In this document: positions 1 through 7,092 of the stretch, piece after piece | Numbering within the stretch: the first letter of the stretch is position 1 | How the letters are laid out: each line of letters opens with the position of its first letter | Assembly: GCA_012520095.1 (NCBI GenBank) | Contig: JAAYOV010000045.1 | Coordinates: forward strand, 1-35,772 | Direction: 5' to 3' | Length of the DNA stretch: 35,772 bases | Source of the DNA: Tissierellia bacterium | GTDB lineage: Bacteria > Bacillota > Clostridia > Peptostreptococcales > Acidaminobacteraceae | The notes under the pieces: generated by a model | What the model was told of the DNA's origin: nothing | What the model saw: the letters and a program-made list of their open reading frames with translations, nothing else | Database searches by the model: none | Program-made: the position numbers and the translations under genes

Positions 1-617
1 AAAGCGGTGTTTCATTGGCAACGTTGGCCAGAAAGACGGCTATGCGCTCCTTGACGGGGATGGAATTTGCCACCGGTATTCCGGGAACACTCGGTGGCGG
101 CGTCATTATGAATGCAGGAGCCTACGATGGAGAGCTGGCACAGATCGTCCGGAGTGTGCGTGTGATGGATCGACAAGGTCGGATTTTCGCTCTCAAGGGA
201 GAGGAAATGGAATTCGGTTATCGAACCAGTCGAGCGCAGAGAGAGTTCCTGATCATTCTCGAGGTGGTGTTGGAACTTCAACAGGGAGATTATGAGCAGA
301 TTTGGAGCCGAATTGATGAATTGACAATTCGAAGATGGATGCGTCAGCCCCTGGAGTTTCCCAGTGCCGGAAGCACGTTCAAGCGTCCGCCCGGTCACTT
401 TGCGGGTAAATTGATTGAAGATGCAGGGTTGAAGGGCCTGCGCTTTCGAGGAGCGATGGTGTCGAGCAAGCATTCAGGCTTTGTCGTCAATGTCGACGGC
501 GCAAGCGCCTCGGACGTTCGCACCCTTATTCGCATCGTACAGAAGCGCGTATTTGATGAATACGGTATCTTATTGCAGCCTGAAGTGCGCATGATAGGAG
601 CGACCGGTGAAACTTAG
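1..617 (+). CDS. murB: UDP-N-acetylmuramate dehydrogenase, 3' part (5' end outside window)
   Basis: MurB reduces UDP-GlcNAc-enolpyruvate to UDP-MurNAc with NADPH and FAD, the second committed step of peptidoglycan synthesis in the cytosol. The reading frame is open to the left edge, so the start and the first part of the FAD domain are missing. Visible family motifs are the FAD-binding segment GIPGTLGGGVIMNAGAYDGE, the segment AGSTFKRP carrying the catalytic serine, the following GLKGLRFRGAMVSSKHSGF block, and the C-terminal LQPEVRMIG with the catalytic glutamate. The next gene starts inside the last codons (GTG at 607, stop TAG at 615-617), so translation is probably coupled. The neighbours PHP gene-rapZ-yvcK are the usual company of murB in Bacillota. 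The identification is secure; only the truncation limits it. Confidence 0.96.
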   Translation, partial: SGVSLATLARKTAMRSLTGMEFATGIPGTLGGGVIMNAGAYDGELAQIVRSVRVMDRQGRIFALKGEEMEFGYRTSRAQREFLIILEVVLELQQGDYEQIWSRIDELTIRRWMRQPLEFPSAGSTFKRPPGHFAGKLIEDAGLKGLRFRGAMVSSKHSGFVVNVDGASASDVRTLIRIVQKRVFDEYGILLQPEVRMIGATGET

Positions 618-1341
618 AGCAGACCTTCACAGCCATACGACGTATTCCGACGGCAAAGGCTCTATGGAAGACAATGTCCGCGCCGCCATTGATAAAGGAC
701 TGCATACATTGGCGATTACCGACCACGGTTTTGGCCATGGCTTCTTCGGAATAAAAAGAAGAAATCTCCCCCGAATGCGGGCAGAGATTGAGGAGCTTAA
801 GAAGAAGTATCCCGACATCCAAATACTTTTCGGCGTGGAAGCAAATATCAGCGGCTCCAGCGGCAAACTCGATCTTCGTCGAGAAGAGATGGAGTTGTTT
901 GACATCGTGCTTGCAGGCTATCACTTCGGGAGCATATCTTTTCGGCCGGAAGACTGGACGACTCACCTGTTAAATTTTCTCTACAAATTCTTCGGTGTCT
1001 TTAAACAGACGGCTCGTCGCAAGAATACGCGAGGCATTCTCCTCGCTATGCAGAGGTACCCTTTTTCTATTCTCACTCACCCGGGAGACAAAGGACCCGT
1101 CGATCTTCGCCTGATCGCAAAAGTGGCTAAAAAGCGCGGCATTGCTCTAGAAATCAATGAGCGCCATCGTCATTTGTCGGCTGAAGATCTCAAGGAATTG
1201 GCCGACCTGGGCCTCAATTATATAGTTAGCTCCGATGCACACAGACCGGAGGATATTGCAAGGGTTCCGCAAGCTCTGGAGCGGATCCGAGAAGCAGGCG
1301 TTCCCGTTTCACAAATTGTCAATATCGAGGAGGAAGAATGA
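607..1341 (+). CDS. PHP-domain metal-dependent hydrolase (YcdX-like putative phosphatase)
   Basis: This 244-aa protein is a stand-alone PHP domain. Metal-binding motifs appear in order: DLHSHTTYSDG (residues 6-16, with His8 and His10), ITDHG (about 39-43), the glutamate in FGVEANI (about 76-82), a central THPGD, and SSDAHR near the C-terminus. PHP proteins bind two or three metal ions and hydrolyse phosphoesters; the true substrate of this subgroup is unknown to me. The GTG start overlaps the end of murB by 11 bases, and the stop overlaps the ATG of rapZ (ATGA), so all three genes are likely one transcript. A PHP gene at this place beside murB and rapZ is common in Clostridia. Histidinol-phosphatase is a possible automated name, but nothing nearby concerns histidine. 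Confidence 0.88.
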   Translation: MKLRADLHSHTTYSDGKGSMEDNVRAAIDKGLHTLAITDHGFGHGFFGIKRRNLPRMRAEIEELKKKYPDIQILFGVEANISGSSGKLDLRREEMELFDIVLAGYHFGSISFRPEDWTTHLLNFLYKFFGVFKQTARRKNTRGILLAMQRYPFSILTHPGDKGPVDLRLIAKVAKKRGIALEINERHRHLSAEDLKELADLGLNYIVSSDAHRPEDIARVPQALERIREAGVPVSQIVNIEEEE

Positions 1342-2189
1342 ATATCAAGATCATAACCGGTATGGCGGGAGGCGGAAAAAGTACGGCGCTTGATGCATTT
1401 GAAGATATGGGGTATTACTGTATCGACAATCTGCCACCCACCTTGCTCGATGAGTTCCTCTCCCTCTTCCAGCGTACAAATCCTGACCCCAAGCCGATCG
1501 CCTTAGTTATGGATCTGCGTTTGGGTGTGTTTTTTGACGAGCTTCTTACCAAGGTAGATGAACTGAGAAAACAGGATTATGATGTGCAGATTATTTTCGT
1601 CGAGGCCTCAAAAGAAGTCATTCTCAACAGATATCGAGAGGCAAGGCGCGCACATCCACAGGAGAAGGAAGGAAGAACACTTGAAGCCATTGAAAGAGAG
1701 ACAGAGGCCCTTGCAAAAGTTCGAGACGCCTCAGATATCATCATCAATACGACCAGGCTCAATGTTCATCAACTGAAACAAAAAATTCTTCGGCTGGAGG
1801 GTGATATCGTGAGCCGAAAGTTTCAGATTATTATCACCTCTTTCGGCTTTAAATATGGCACGCTTCATGAAGCGGATTACCTTTTTGATTTGCGCTTTCT
1901 TCCAAATCCCTATTATGTGCCGGAGCTCTCTGACAAGACGGGCCACGATGAAGAAGTGCGAGAGTACATTTTCAAAGACTCCGTATCCCGGGAAATGTTT
2001 GAGAGGATGAAAGATCTGTTGGACTTGTGTGCTGAACAATTTCGAGCTACGGGGCGCGATAACATGATCATAGGACTCGGCTGCACAGGCGGGCATCATC
2101 GTTCGGTGACGTTTGGTTTTCTCCTGGAAGAACACTTTAAGAGTCTGGGTTATACAGTCATTCGAAGCGACCGAGAGCTTGAGTTGTGA
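1338..2189 (+). CDS. rapZ: RNase adapter / nucleotide-binding protein RapZ (YvcJ family)
   Basis: This 283-aa P-loop protein has the usual RapZ length. The Walker A motif is GMAGGGKS at residues 8-15, where the family more often has GMSGAGKS; the spacing is intact. The N-terminal GYYCIDNLPP and the C-terminal GLGCTGGHHRSV (about 246-257) are family hallmarks, the latter belonging to the C-terminal regulatory domain. In E. coli RapZ senses GlcN6P and directs RNase E to the sRNA GlmZ; in B. subtilis YvcJ hydrolyses GTP and affects competence. The role in this organism is not shown by the sequence. The start ATG overlaps the PHP gene stop (ATGA), and the stop overlaps the GTG of yvcK (GTGA), indicating tight translational coupling. 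Confidence 0.95.
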   Translation: MNIKIITGMAGGGKSTALDAFEDMGYYCIDNLPPTLLDEFLSLFQRTNPDPKPIALVMDLRLGVFFDELLTKVDELRKQDYDVQIIFVEASKEVILNRYREARRAHPQEKEGRTLEAIERETEALAKVRDASDIIINTTRLNVHQLKQKILRLEGDIVSRKFQIIITSFGFKYGTLHEADYLFDLRFLPNPYYVPELSDKTGHDEEVREYIFKDSVSREMFERMKDLLDLCAEQFRATGRDNMIIGLGCTGGHHRSVTFGFLLEEHFKSLGYTVIRSDRELEL

Positions 2190-3169
2190 AACGCATCAGT
2201 ATTATTGGCGGAGGAACAGGTCTCTCGGTTCTTCTTCGGGGTTTGAAAAAAAAGACGTCGGATTTGCATGCCATTGTCAATATGGTCGATGACGGCGGCT
2301 CAAGCGGCAAGTTGCGAAATGAGTTGGGAATGGGCCCCCCGGGCGATCTTCGGAATTGCCTTCTTGCCATGAGTGAAGCGGACCCGCTTTTGGAGGAACT
2401 GTTCAACTATCGCTTCGATCGCGGATCGCTCTCGGGGCAATCATTTGGCAACCTGATGATCGCCGCTTTGTCTGAATTGACGGGGGGAATTGACCATGCG
2501 ATTTATCAAGCGGCTACCATTTTTAATGTAACCGGACATGTATATCCCGTCACACTTGAAGATATCCACCTCTATGCTCGTCTTGAAAACGGAAGAGAGA
2601 TCATCGGCGAATCGACCATTCCTCGGATTGCGTTTGAAGAAAGCAGTCCCATTGAATTTGTCAATCTTCATCCTGCAAGGCCGAAAGCCTTCAAGGAAGT
2701 CATTCCCGTTTTGGAGACAAGCGACATCATTATCGTGGGTCCCGGAAGTCTATATACGTCTTTACTTCCTGCACTTCTGGTCTCGGGCATTAAAGAAGCG
2801 ATTCTGCGAAGTCCCGGCGTGTGCATCTATGCTGCTAATCTCATGACACAGGCGGGAGAAACGGATCATCTGGAGCTTGCAGAACATCTGAAGGTGCTTC
2901 AAGAACACTTGGAAGACAATATTTTTGACGGCGTTGTCATGAATAATCGCGCTGTCCATTTCGATGAGTTGAGAGGATATGAACTCGAGCATGCGGTGCA
3001 GATTTTGCCTTCTCCGCAAGATCGCCTCTATTTTGAGGAAAATGGGATAGAAGTTGCAGAAGGGGATCTGATCTGTTTGAAAGACGGTCTCGTCCGACAT
3101 AACTTTGATGCCACGGCATGCGCAATTATGGAATTGTCGCAGCAGATAAAAGATAAGAGGAAACAATGA
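2186..3169 (+). CDS. yvcK: Gluconeogenesis factor YvcK/GlmR (CofD-like, UDP-sugar binding)
   Basis: This 327-aa protein belongs to the YvcK/CofD-like family. Recognisable motifs are the N-terminal IIGGGTGLSVLLRGL, then MVDDGGSSGKLR and GPPGDLRNCLLA, and the middle VGPGSLYTSLLPALL. In B. subtilis YvcK (GlmR) binds UDP-GlcNAc, is needed for growth on gluconeogenic carbon and steers carbon to cell-wall precursors by acting on GlmS. A gluconeogenic role fits an amino-acid fermenter. The GTG start at 2186 overlaps the rapZ stop. The usual next gene, whiA, is displaced by about 3 kb: dsdA begins instead within the yvcK stop codon region (ATG at 3166, overlap of 4 bases). Confidence 0.95.
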   Translation: MKRISIIGGGTGLSVLLRGLKKKTSDLHAIVNMVDDGGSSGKLRNELGMGPPGDLRNCLLAMSEADPLLEELFNYRFDRGSLSGQSFGNLMIAALSELTGGIDHAIYQAATIFNVTGHVYPVTLEDIHLYARLENGREIIGESTIPRIAFEESSPIEFVNLHPARPKAFKEVIPVLETSDIIIVGPGSLYTSLLPALLVSGIKEAILRSPGVCIYAANLMTQAGETDHLELAEHLKVLQEHLEDNIFDGVVMNNRAVHFDELRGYELEHAVQILPSPQDRLYFEENGIEVAEGDLICLKDGLVRHNFDATACAIMELSQQIKDKRKQ

Positions 3170-4422
3170 ATATTGCACTTGAACTGACGCAGAGAAAACC
3201 GTATCTATGGATAAACCCCTCTAAAAGCGACAGCATCCGCCTCGATATGGTCAATATGCTTCAAGCCAAGGAGGACTGGGACGCTTTTGCTTCGCTTCTT
3301 CAAGAGCTCTTTGGCACACCCGTCATAGATTCGCCGCTCAAGTCTCTTTCGCGTGTGCAGATGCACCATCGCGGTAAGCATTTTTTAAAGGAAGACGCAG
3401 TACTTCCCGTTGCCGGAAGCATCAAAGCTCGCGGAGGTTTTTTTGAAGTTCTCTATCATGCAAGGGAGATAGCCTTGCATGAGGGGCTTGTTTCACGGGA
3501 GGATTCCGTGCGTCTGCTGGCTTCTCAGCAGGAATTCTTCAGCAAATACGCTCTTCATGTGGCTTCTACGGGCAATCTCGGCCTCAGCATCGGTCTCATG
3601 GGAAGATCGCTGGGATTTCAAGTATTCGTCCATATGAGTTCGGATGCCAAAGAGTGGAAAAAAGAACGCTTGCGCTCTCGAGGCGCTGAAGTCATTGAAT
3701 ATGACGGAGACTACTCTGAAGCTGTCATTAGAGGAAGAGAAGAAGCCGCAAAGGACGCAAAGGCGTATTTTGTCGATGATGAGAGAAGCCTTCGTCTTTT
3801 TTGGGGATACAGCAAAGCCGGTTATGACTTGCAGGCGCAGCTGCCCGATGACATTTCGCAAGAGAGGCCGCTGTTCGTTTCTATTCCCTGTGGAGTAGGG
3901 GGTGCTCCCGGAGGCATTGCCTATGCGCTCAAAGCGATATATGGCAATCGTGTCCATATTTTCTTTGCAGAGCCGATCGAAGCTCCGGCTGTCTTGTTGG
4001 GCATGGCCACCGAAAAGGGAGAGGGCATCCGCGTTCAGGATATCGGGCTTACCGGAAAGACATTGGCGGACGGGTTGGCTGTCGGCAAGCCGTCCGAGTT
4101 TGTGTGCAGACAGATGAAGGAAGTTCTGAGCGGAATTTACACCGTAAGTGACGAGGCGCTTCAGGCGATGCAATACCTTCTCTATAAAGAAGAGGGAATC
4201 AAATGCGAGCCCTCTGCCTGTGCGGGAGTGTTGCTTTCCGACTATATGCAGACAGAGGAGGGAAGAGCGTATCTCCAAAAAGAAGGGGTTCAAGAGGAAA
4301 ATATACGTTATGTATACTGGGCGACCGGAGGGGCGCTTGTGCCGGAGGAAATCTTTTCTCAACAGCTTGAGGAAGGAAAGAAAGTTTTGCAGGAGAGGCC
4401 GGATATTTTTGAGGTGGATTGA
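3166..4422 (+). CDS. dsdA: D-serine ammonia-lyase (D-serine dehydratase)
   Basis: This 418-aa fold-type II PLP enzyme converts D-serine to pyruvate and ammonia. The PLP-lysine motif is AGSIKARGG (Lys87), a phosphate/substrate loop STGNLGLSIG lies at 134-143, and the glycine-rich PCGVGGAPGG lies at 241-250. These, with the SRVQMHHRGKHFLKEDAVLP block upstream of the lysine, match DsdA rather than threonine dehydratase or diaminopropionate lyase. E. coli DsdA is slightly longer (about 440 aa). The ATG overlaps the yvcK stop by 4 bases, with AGAGGAAA just upstream. A compact hairpin followed by T5 lies just after the stop. The gene could serve detoxification or fermentation of D-serine. Its position inside the murB-whiA cluster is unusual. 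No dsdR/dsdC regulator is visible. Confidence 0.92.
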   Translation: MNIALELTQRKPYLWINPSKSDSIRLDMVNMLQAKEDWDAFASLLQELFGTPVIDSPLKSLSRVQMHHRGKHFLKEDAVLPVAGSIKARGGFFEVLYHAREIALHEGLVSREDSVRLLASQQEFFSKYALHVASTGNLGLSIGLMGRSLGFQVFVHMSSDAKEWKKERLRSRGAEVIEYDGDYSEAVIRGREEAAKDAKAYFVDDERSLRLFWGYSKAGYDLQAQLPDDISQERPLFVSIPCGVGGAPGGIAYALKAIYGNRVHIFFAEPIEAPAVLLGMATEKGEGIRVQDIGLTGKTLADGLAVGKPSEFVCRQMKEVLSGIYTVSDEALQAMQYLLYKEEGIKCEPSACAGVLLSDYMQTEEGRAYLQKEGVQEENIRYVYWATGGALVPEEIFSQQLEEGKKVLQERPDIFEVD

Positions 4423-4428
4423 CAAGAT

Positions 4429-4448
4429 GCTGTCTTCGGACAGTTTTT
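4429..4448 (+). terminator. Short UUCG-capped terminator after dsdA
   Basis: Seven bases after the dsdA stop, the arms CTGTC (4430-4434) and GACAG (4439-4443) enclose a TTCG tetraloop, and T5 follows at 4444-4448. A G-T pair extends the base of the stem. The stem is short, but the exceptionally stable UUCG loop and adjacent T-run make it a plausible, perhaps partial, terminator that would separate dsdA from the downstream IIC gene. Confidence 0.55.
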
Positions 4449-4579
4449 CACGCTTGTCACGGATTCGAGGTGCAAGCAAAAGGATCTATTACTTGAAAAC
4501 ATGAGTCTACAGAGGTATATTCACATATAGATTGGAAATGCCGCAACATATTTGCAGTGACAAGAAAGGTATAGAACAG

Positions 4580-5629
4580 ATGGAAAATGGGCAGAAGAAG
4601 GGGAAACTGAAGAATTTTTTAGAGCGCAAAGATATCGAGTTCAGTGTGCAACGTTATTTGATAGATGCCATGAGCTCCATGGCGCTCGGACTGTTTGCCA
4701 GTCTTTTGATAGGCACGATTCTCAATACGCTCGGACAAAGTCTCGGCATCGCTTTTTTGACCGATGTCATCTGGCCCTATGCTAGAGATATGACCGGTTC
4801 AGCCATTGCGGTCGCCGTAGCCTATGCATTGAAAGCGCCTCCGTTTGTTCTCTTTTCCTCCACTATTGTCGGGTACGCCGGAAATCTTCTAGGTGGCCCT
4901 GTCGGTGCTTTTGTCTCGGCTATTGTCGGCACGGAGCTCGGTAAGGTGGTGTCAAAAGAGACGAAGATCGACCTCATTGTCACTCCCGCCGTGACGATTT
5001 TATCCGGTGTTCTCGTGGCTCAGCTCATCGGGCCGGGGATTGCGGCTTTTATGACGAAGACAGGGGAGCTGATCATGGTCGCTACGACTCTTCAACCTTT
5101 CTGGATGGGGATCATCGTATCACTCGTCGTTGGCATTGCGTTGACTCTACCCATTAGTTCCGCCGCTATCTGTATGATGCTCGGCCTTGCCGGTCTTGCC
5201 GGGGGAGCGGCTACTGCGGGCTGCTGCGCGCAGATGATCGGCTTTGCCGTCATGAGCTATCGAGACAACGGAGTCGGAGGAGTGATTGCCGTAGGAATCG
5301 GAACCAGTATGCTACACATGTCAAATATCGTACGAAATTGGAAGATTTGGATTCCTCCCACTCTGGCAGCGGCCATTACAGGTCCGATTGCCACAGTTGT
5401 CATGAAGATGGAGAACATTCCGATCGGTTCGGGCATGGGCACGTCCGGGCTGGTAGGACAGATCGGGACGATTGCGGCCATGAACGCCATCGGACGTGGG
5501 GGAGCTTCTCTCTATCTGAGTATCTTCCTTCTGCACTTCTTCCTTCCCGCCGTTTTGACATTATTATTTTCCACTCTGCTTCGAAAGATTGGCTGGATCA
5601 AAGACGGAGATCTTGCTCTTCATCTGTAA
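4580..5629 (+). CDS. PTS-type IIC membrane protein (PTS_EIIC_2 family), no IIA/IIB partner nearby
   Basis: This 349-aa polytopic membrane protein begins with a basic cytosolic stretch, then ERKDIEFSVQRYLIDAMSSM, followed by roughly eight to ten hydrophobic segments rich in Gly/Ala. The pattern matches the PTS_EIIC_2 family that is annotated as PTS transporter subunit IIC. No histidine- or cysteine-phosphorylation domain is attached, and no EIIA or EIIB gene lies nearby, so phosphotransfer coupling is not shown; it may work as a secondary transporter. I chose ATG 4580 because AAAGG precedes it at 4565-4569; an in-frame TTG at 4532 has no such site. It sits 157 bases downstream of dsdA with a weak terminator between. 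A substrate related to D-serine is only a guess from position. Confidence 0.75.
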   Translation: MENGQKKGKLKNFLERKDIEFSVQRYLIDAMSSMALGLFASLLIGTILNTLGQSLGIAFLTDVIWPYARDMTGSAIAVAVAYALKAPPFVLFSSTIVGYAGNLLGGPVGAFVSAIVGTELGKVVSKETKIDLIVTPAVTILSGVLVAQLIGPGIAAFMTKTGELIMVATTLQPFWMGIIVSLVVGIALTLPISSAAICMMLGLAGLAGGAATAGCCAQMIGFAVMSYRDNGVGGVIAVGIGTSMLHMSNIVRNWKIWIPPTLAAAITGPIATVVMKMENIPIGSGMGTSGLVGQIGTIAAMNAIGRGGASLYLSIFLLHFFLPAVLTLLFSTLLRKIGWIKDGDLALHL

Positions 5630-5652
5630 GGTATATCGATATCAAGACATTT

Positions 5653-5675
5653 AACTCCTTTTTAGGAGTTTTTTT
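5653..5675 (+). terminator. Rho-independent terminator after the IIC gene
   Basis: Arms AACTCCT (5653-5659) and AGGAGTT (5664-5670) form a perfect 7-bp stem with a TTTT loop, followed by an unbroken run of T to 5675. It lies 24 bases after the stop codon and ends the first transcription unit of the window. Confidence 0.85.
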
Positions 5676-5767
5676 CTTTGGATATCGTGTCAAGTGGACT
5701 GAGAGTGGGAGAGAACAGCCCTTAAGCGTACGAAAGTGGGTCGAAAGGTGTATTATTTTGCAGGTTT

Positions 5768-5776
5768 TGGTATAAT
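5768..5776 (+). promoter_or_regulatory. Extended -10 promoter for the Nudix-whiA-dnaE unit
   Basis: TGGTATAAT is a perfect extended -10 element (TGnTATAAT). The expected -35 region around 5748-5753 is poor, as is usual for extended -10 promoters. Transcription would start near 5783, leaving a very short leader before AGGAGG at 5788-5793 and the ATG at 5798. The upstream terminator at 5653-5675 supports a new transcription unit starting here. Confidence 0.7.
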
Positions 5777-5797
5777 ATTGGCATATTAGGAGGATAG

Positions 5798-6190
5798 ATG
5801 ATCATCAGTGCAGGTGGTGTCGTCCTCAAGGAGCGAAAGGTACTGTTGCTTCGCACAAGAAGGGGTCGCTGGGTGTTGCCGAAGGGGCATGTAGAAGCGG
5901 AAGAATCTCTTCGACAGGCTGCCATTCGAGAAGTTCTTGAAGAAGCGGGAGTAGAAGCGCGTATCCGGCGCCGTTTGGGGTGGAAATATTTTCAATTTCA
6001 TGCGCAAGGCGAAATTCGAAGCAAGCGTGTTCTCTGGTTTTTAATGGAACAGATTGGCGGGAGGCCGCGTCCCTTGCGCAGTGAAGGTTTTGTTGAAGTG
6101 GCGTATATGCCCGAAGATCAACTGGAGAATCTGAACATGCACTCCAGTGAGTTGAGCATAGTCAGAAAGGCGCTGCGTCAGGAGGCCTGA
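5798..6190 (+). CDS. Nudix hydrolase
   Basis: This 130-aa protein has a complete Nudix box at residues 30-52: Gly30, Glu36, then REVLEEAGV from Arg44, matching GX5EX7REUXEEXGU. Nudix enzymes hydrolyse nucleoside diphosphates linked to another group, using Mg2+ held by the box glutamates. The substrate cannot be read from the sequence; the short single-domain size suits a house-cleaning or diadenosine-polyphosphate type enzyme. AGGAGG at 5788-5793 fixes the ATG start with a close spacing of 4. The stop TGA shares its last base with the ATG of whiA, so the pair is coupled. The gene belongs to the unit started by the promoter at 5768. Confidence 0.9.
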   Translation: MIISAGGVVLKERKVLLLRTRRGRWVLPKGHVEAEESLRQAAIREVLEEAGVEARIRRRLGWKYFQFHAQGEIRSKRVLWFLMEQIGGRPRPLRSEGFVEVAYMPEDQLENLNMHSSELSIVRKALRQEA

Positions 6191-7092
6191 TGTCCTACAC
6201 CGACGATGTAAAGAGATCGCTCTTTGATGCGACCCGAAGTCATTGGGCAGAGTTTTCCGGGTTTTTGCGCGCGTGCGGCTCTGTGAAGGGTGAGCAGTTT
6301 GTCTTTTGGAGCAGAGAAGCGACATTGGCGCGCTATTTTTTCGTTCAACTAAAAGGACAGGGCGTGAGAGCCAAATATCTTGGTAAACATGGCGGATACG
6401 GACGGTTTCCCCGCCATGAGGTGGTGCTTAAAGATGCGGGAAGCTATCTTCGAAAGCTGCATGTCCTCAATCGAGAAGGCGAACTGATTTCTGTCATTCC
6501 ACCTCAGGTGCTCGAGGGTGAAGTATCCCGACGAGCATATTTGAGGGGGCTTTTTTTAGGAAGCGGCTCCGTCAGTGATCCGAAAAAAAATTATCATTTT
6601 TCTTTCCGCGTCGACTCCAAATCTTTTTCAGAAAGCCTGCTGTCGCTACTACATGACTATGAAATACGTGCCTCTGTGCGCAGAGCGAAACAGATCTATT
6701 ATGTATATACAAGATCGGCGGAATATATATCGGAGATTTTTGCGCTGATCGGCGCAACAAAAGCCCTATTGGAGCTGGAAGATATTCGAATCATCAAAGG
6801 GGTGCGCGCCGATGTCAATCGCTCGGTAAATTTTGAGACGGCAAATATTGCCAAGACGATCGTCAGCAGTCAGCGCCAAATAAAATGCATTGAAGCGCTA
6901 TCCAGGCGAGTGGGTCTGTTAAATCTGCCGGAAGATCTGGCGGAGGTCGCTCTTTTGAGGTTGGAATATCCCGAGATGAGCTTGTCTCAGATTGGGGAAA
7001 ATCTGGAAAAGCCGCTGACGAAATCCGGCGTCAATCACAGGATGAAACGCATCATGGCGCTCTGTGAGGAAATGGGAGAGGAGATTTCATGA
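6190..7092 (+). CDS. whiA: DNA-binding protein WhiA
   Basis: WhiA is a 300-aa protein with an N-terminal degenerate LAGLIDADG homing-endonuclease fold and a C-terminal helix-turn-helix. The motifs seen are GCGS-like ACGSVKG near the N-terminus, RAYLRGLFLGSGSVSDPKK in the middle, and the C-terminal HTH region LEYPEMSLSQIGENL followed by TKSGVNHRMKRI. In actinomycetes WhiA controls sporulation genes; in B. subtilis it influences cell division and chromosome segregation. It normally follows yvcK directly; here dsdA, a IIC gene and a Nudix gene intervene. The stop overlaps the dnaE ATG by 4 bases. Confidence 0.95.
   Translation: MSYTDDVKRSLFDATRSHWAEFSGFLRACGSVKGEQFVFWSREATLARYFFVQLKGQGVRAKYLGKHGGYGRFPRHEVVLKDAGSYLRKLHVLNREGELISVIPPQVLEGEVSRRAYLRGLFLGSGSVSDPKKNYHFSFRVDSKSFSESLLSLLHDYEIRASVRRAKQIYYVYTRSAEYISEIFALIGATKALLELEDIRIIKGVRADVNRSVNFETANIAKTIVSSQRQIKCIEALSRRVGLLNLPEDLAEVALLRLEYPEMSLSQIGENLEKPLTKSGVNHRMKRIMALCEEMGEEIS

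Noticed and set aside
12..473. Minus-strand frame opposite murB and similar long antisense frames across the window
   Set aside because: They lie opposite genes with clear family motifs, lack ribosome binding sites and have unnatural composition; none shows a recognisable motif.
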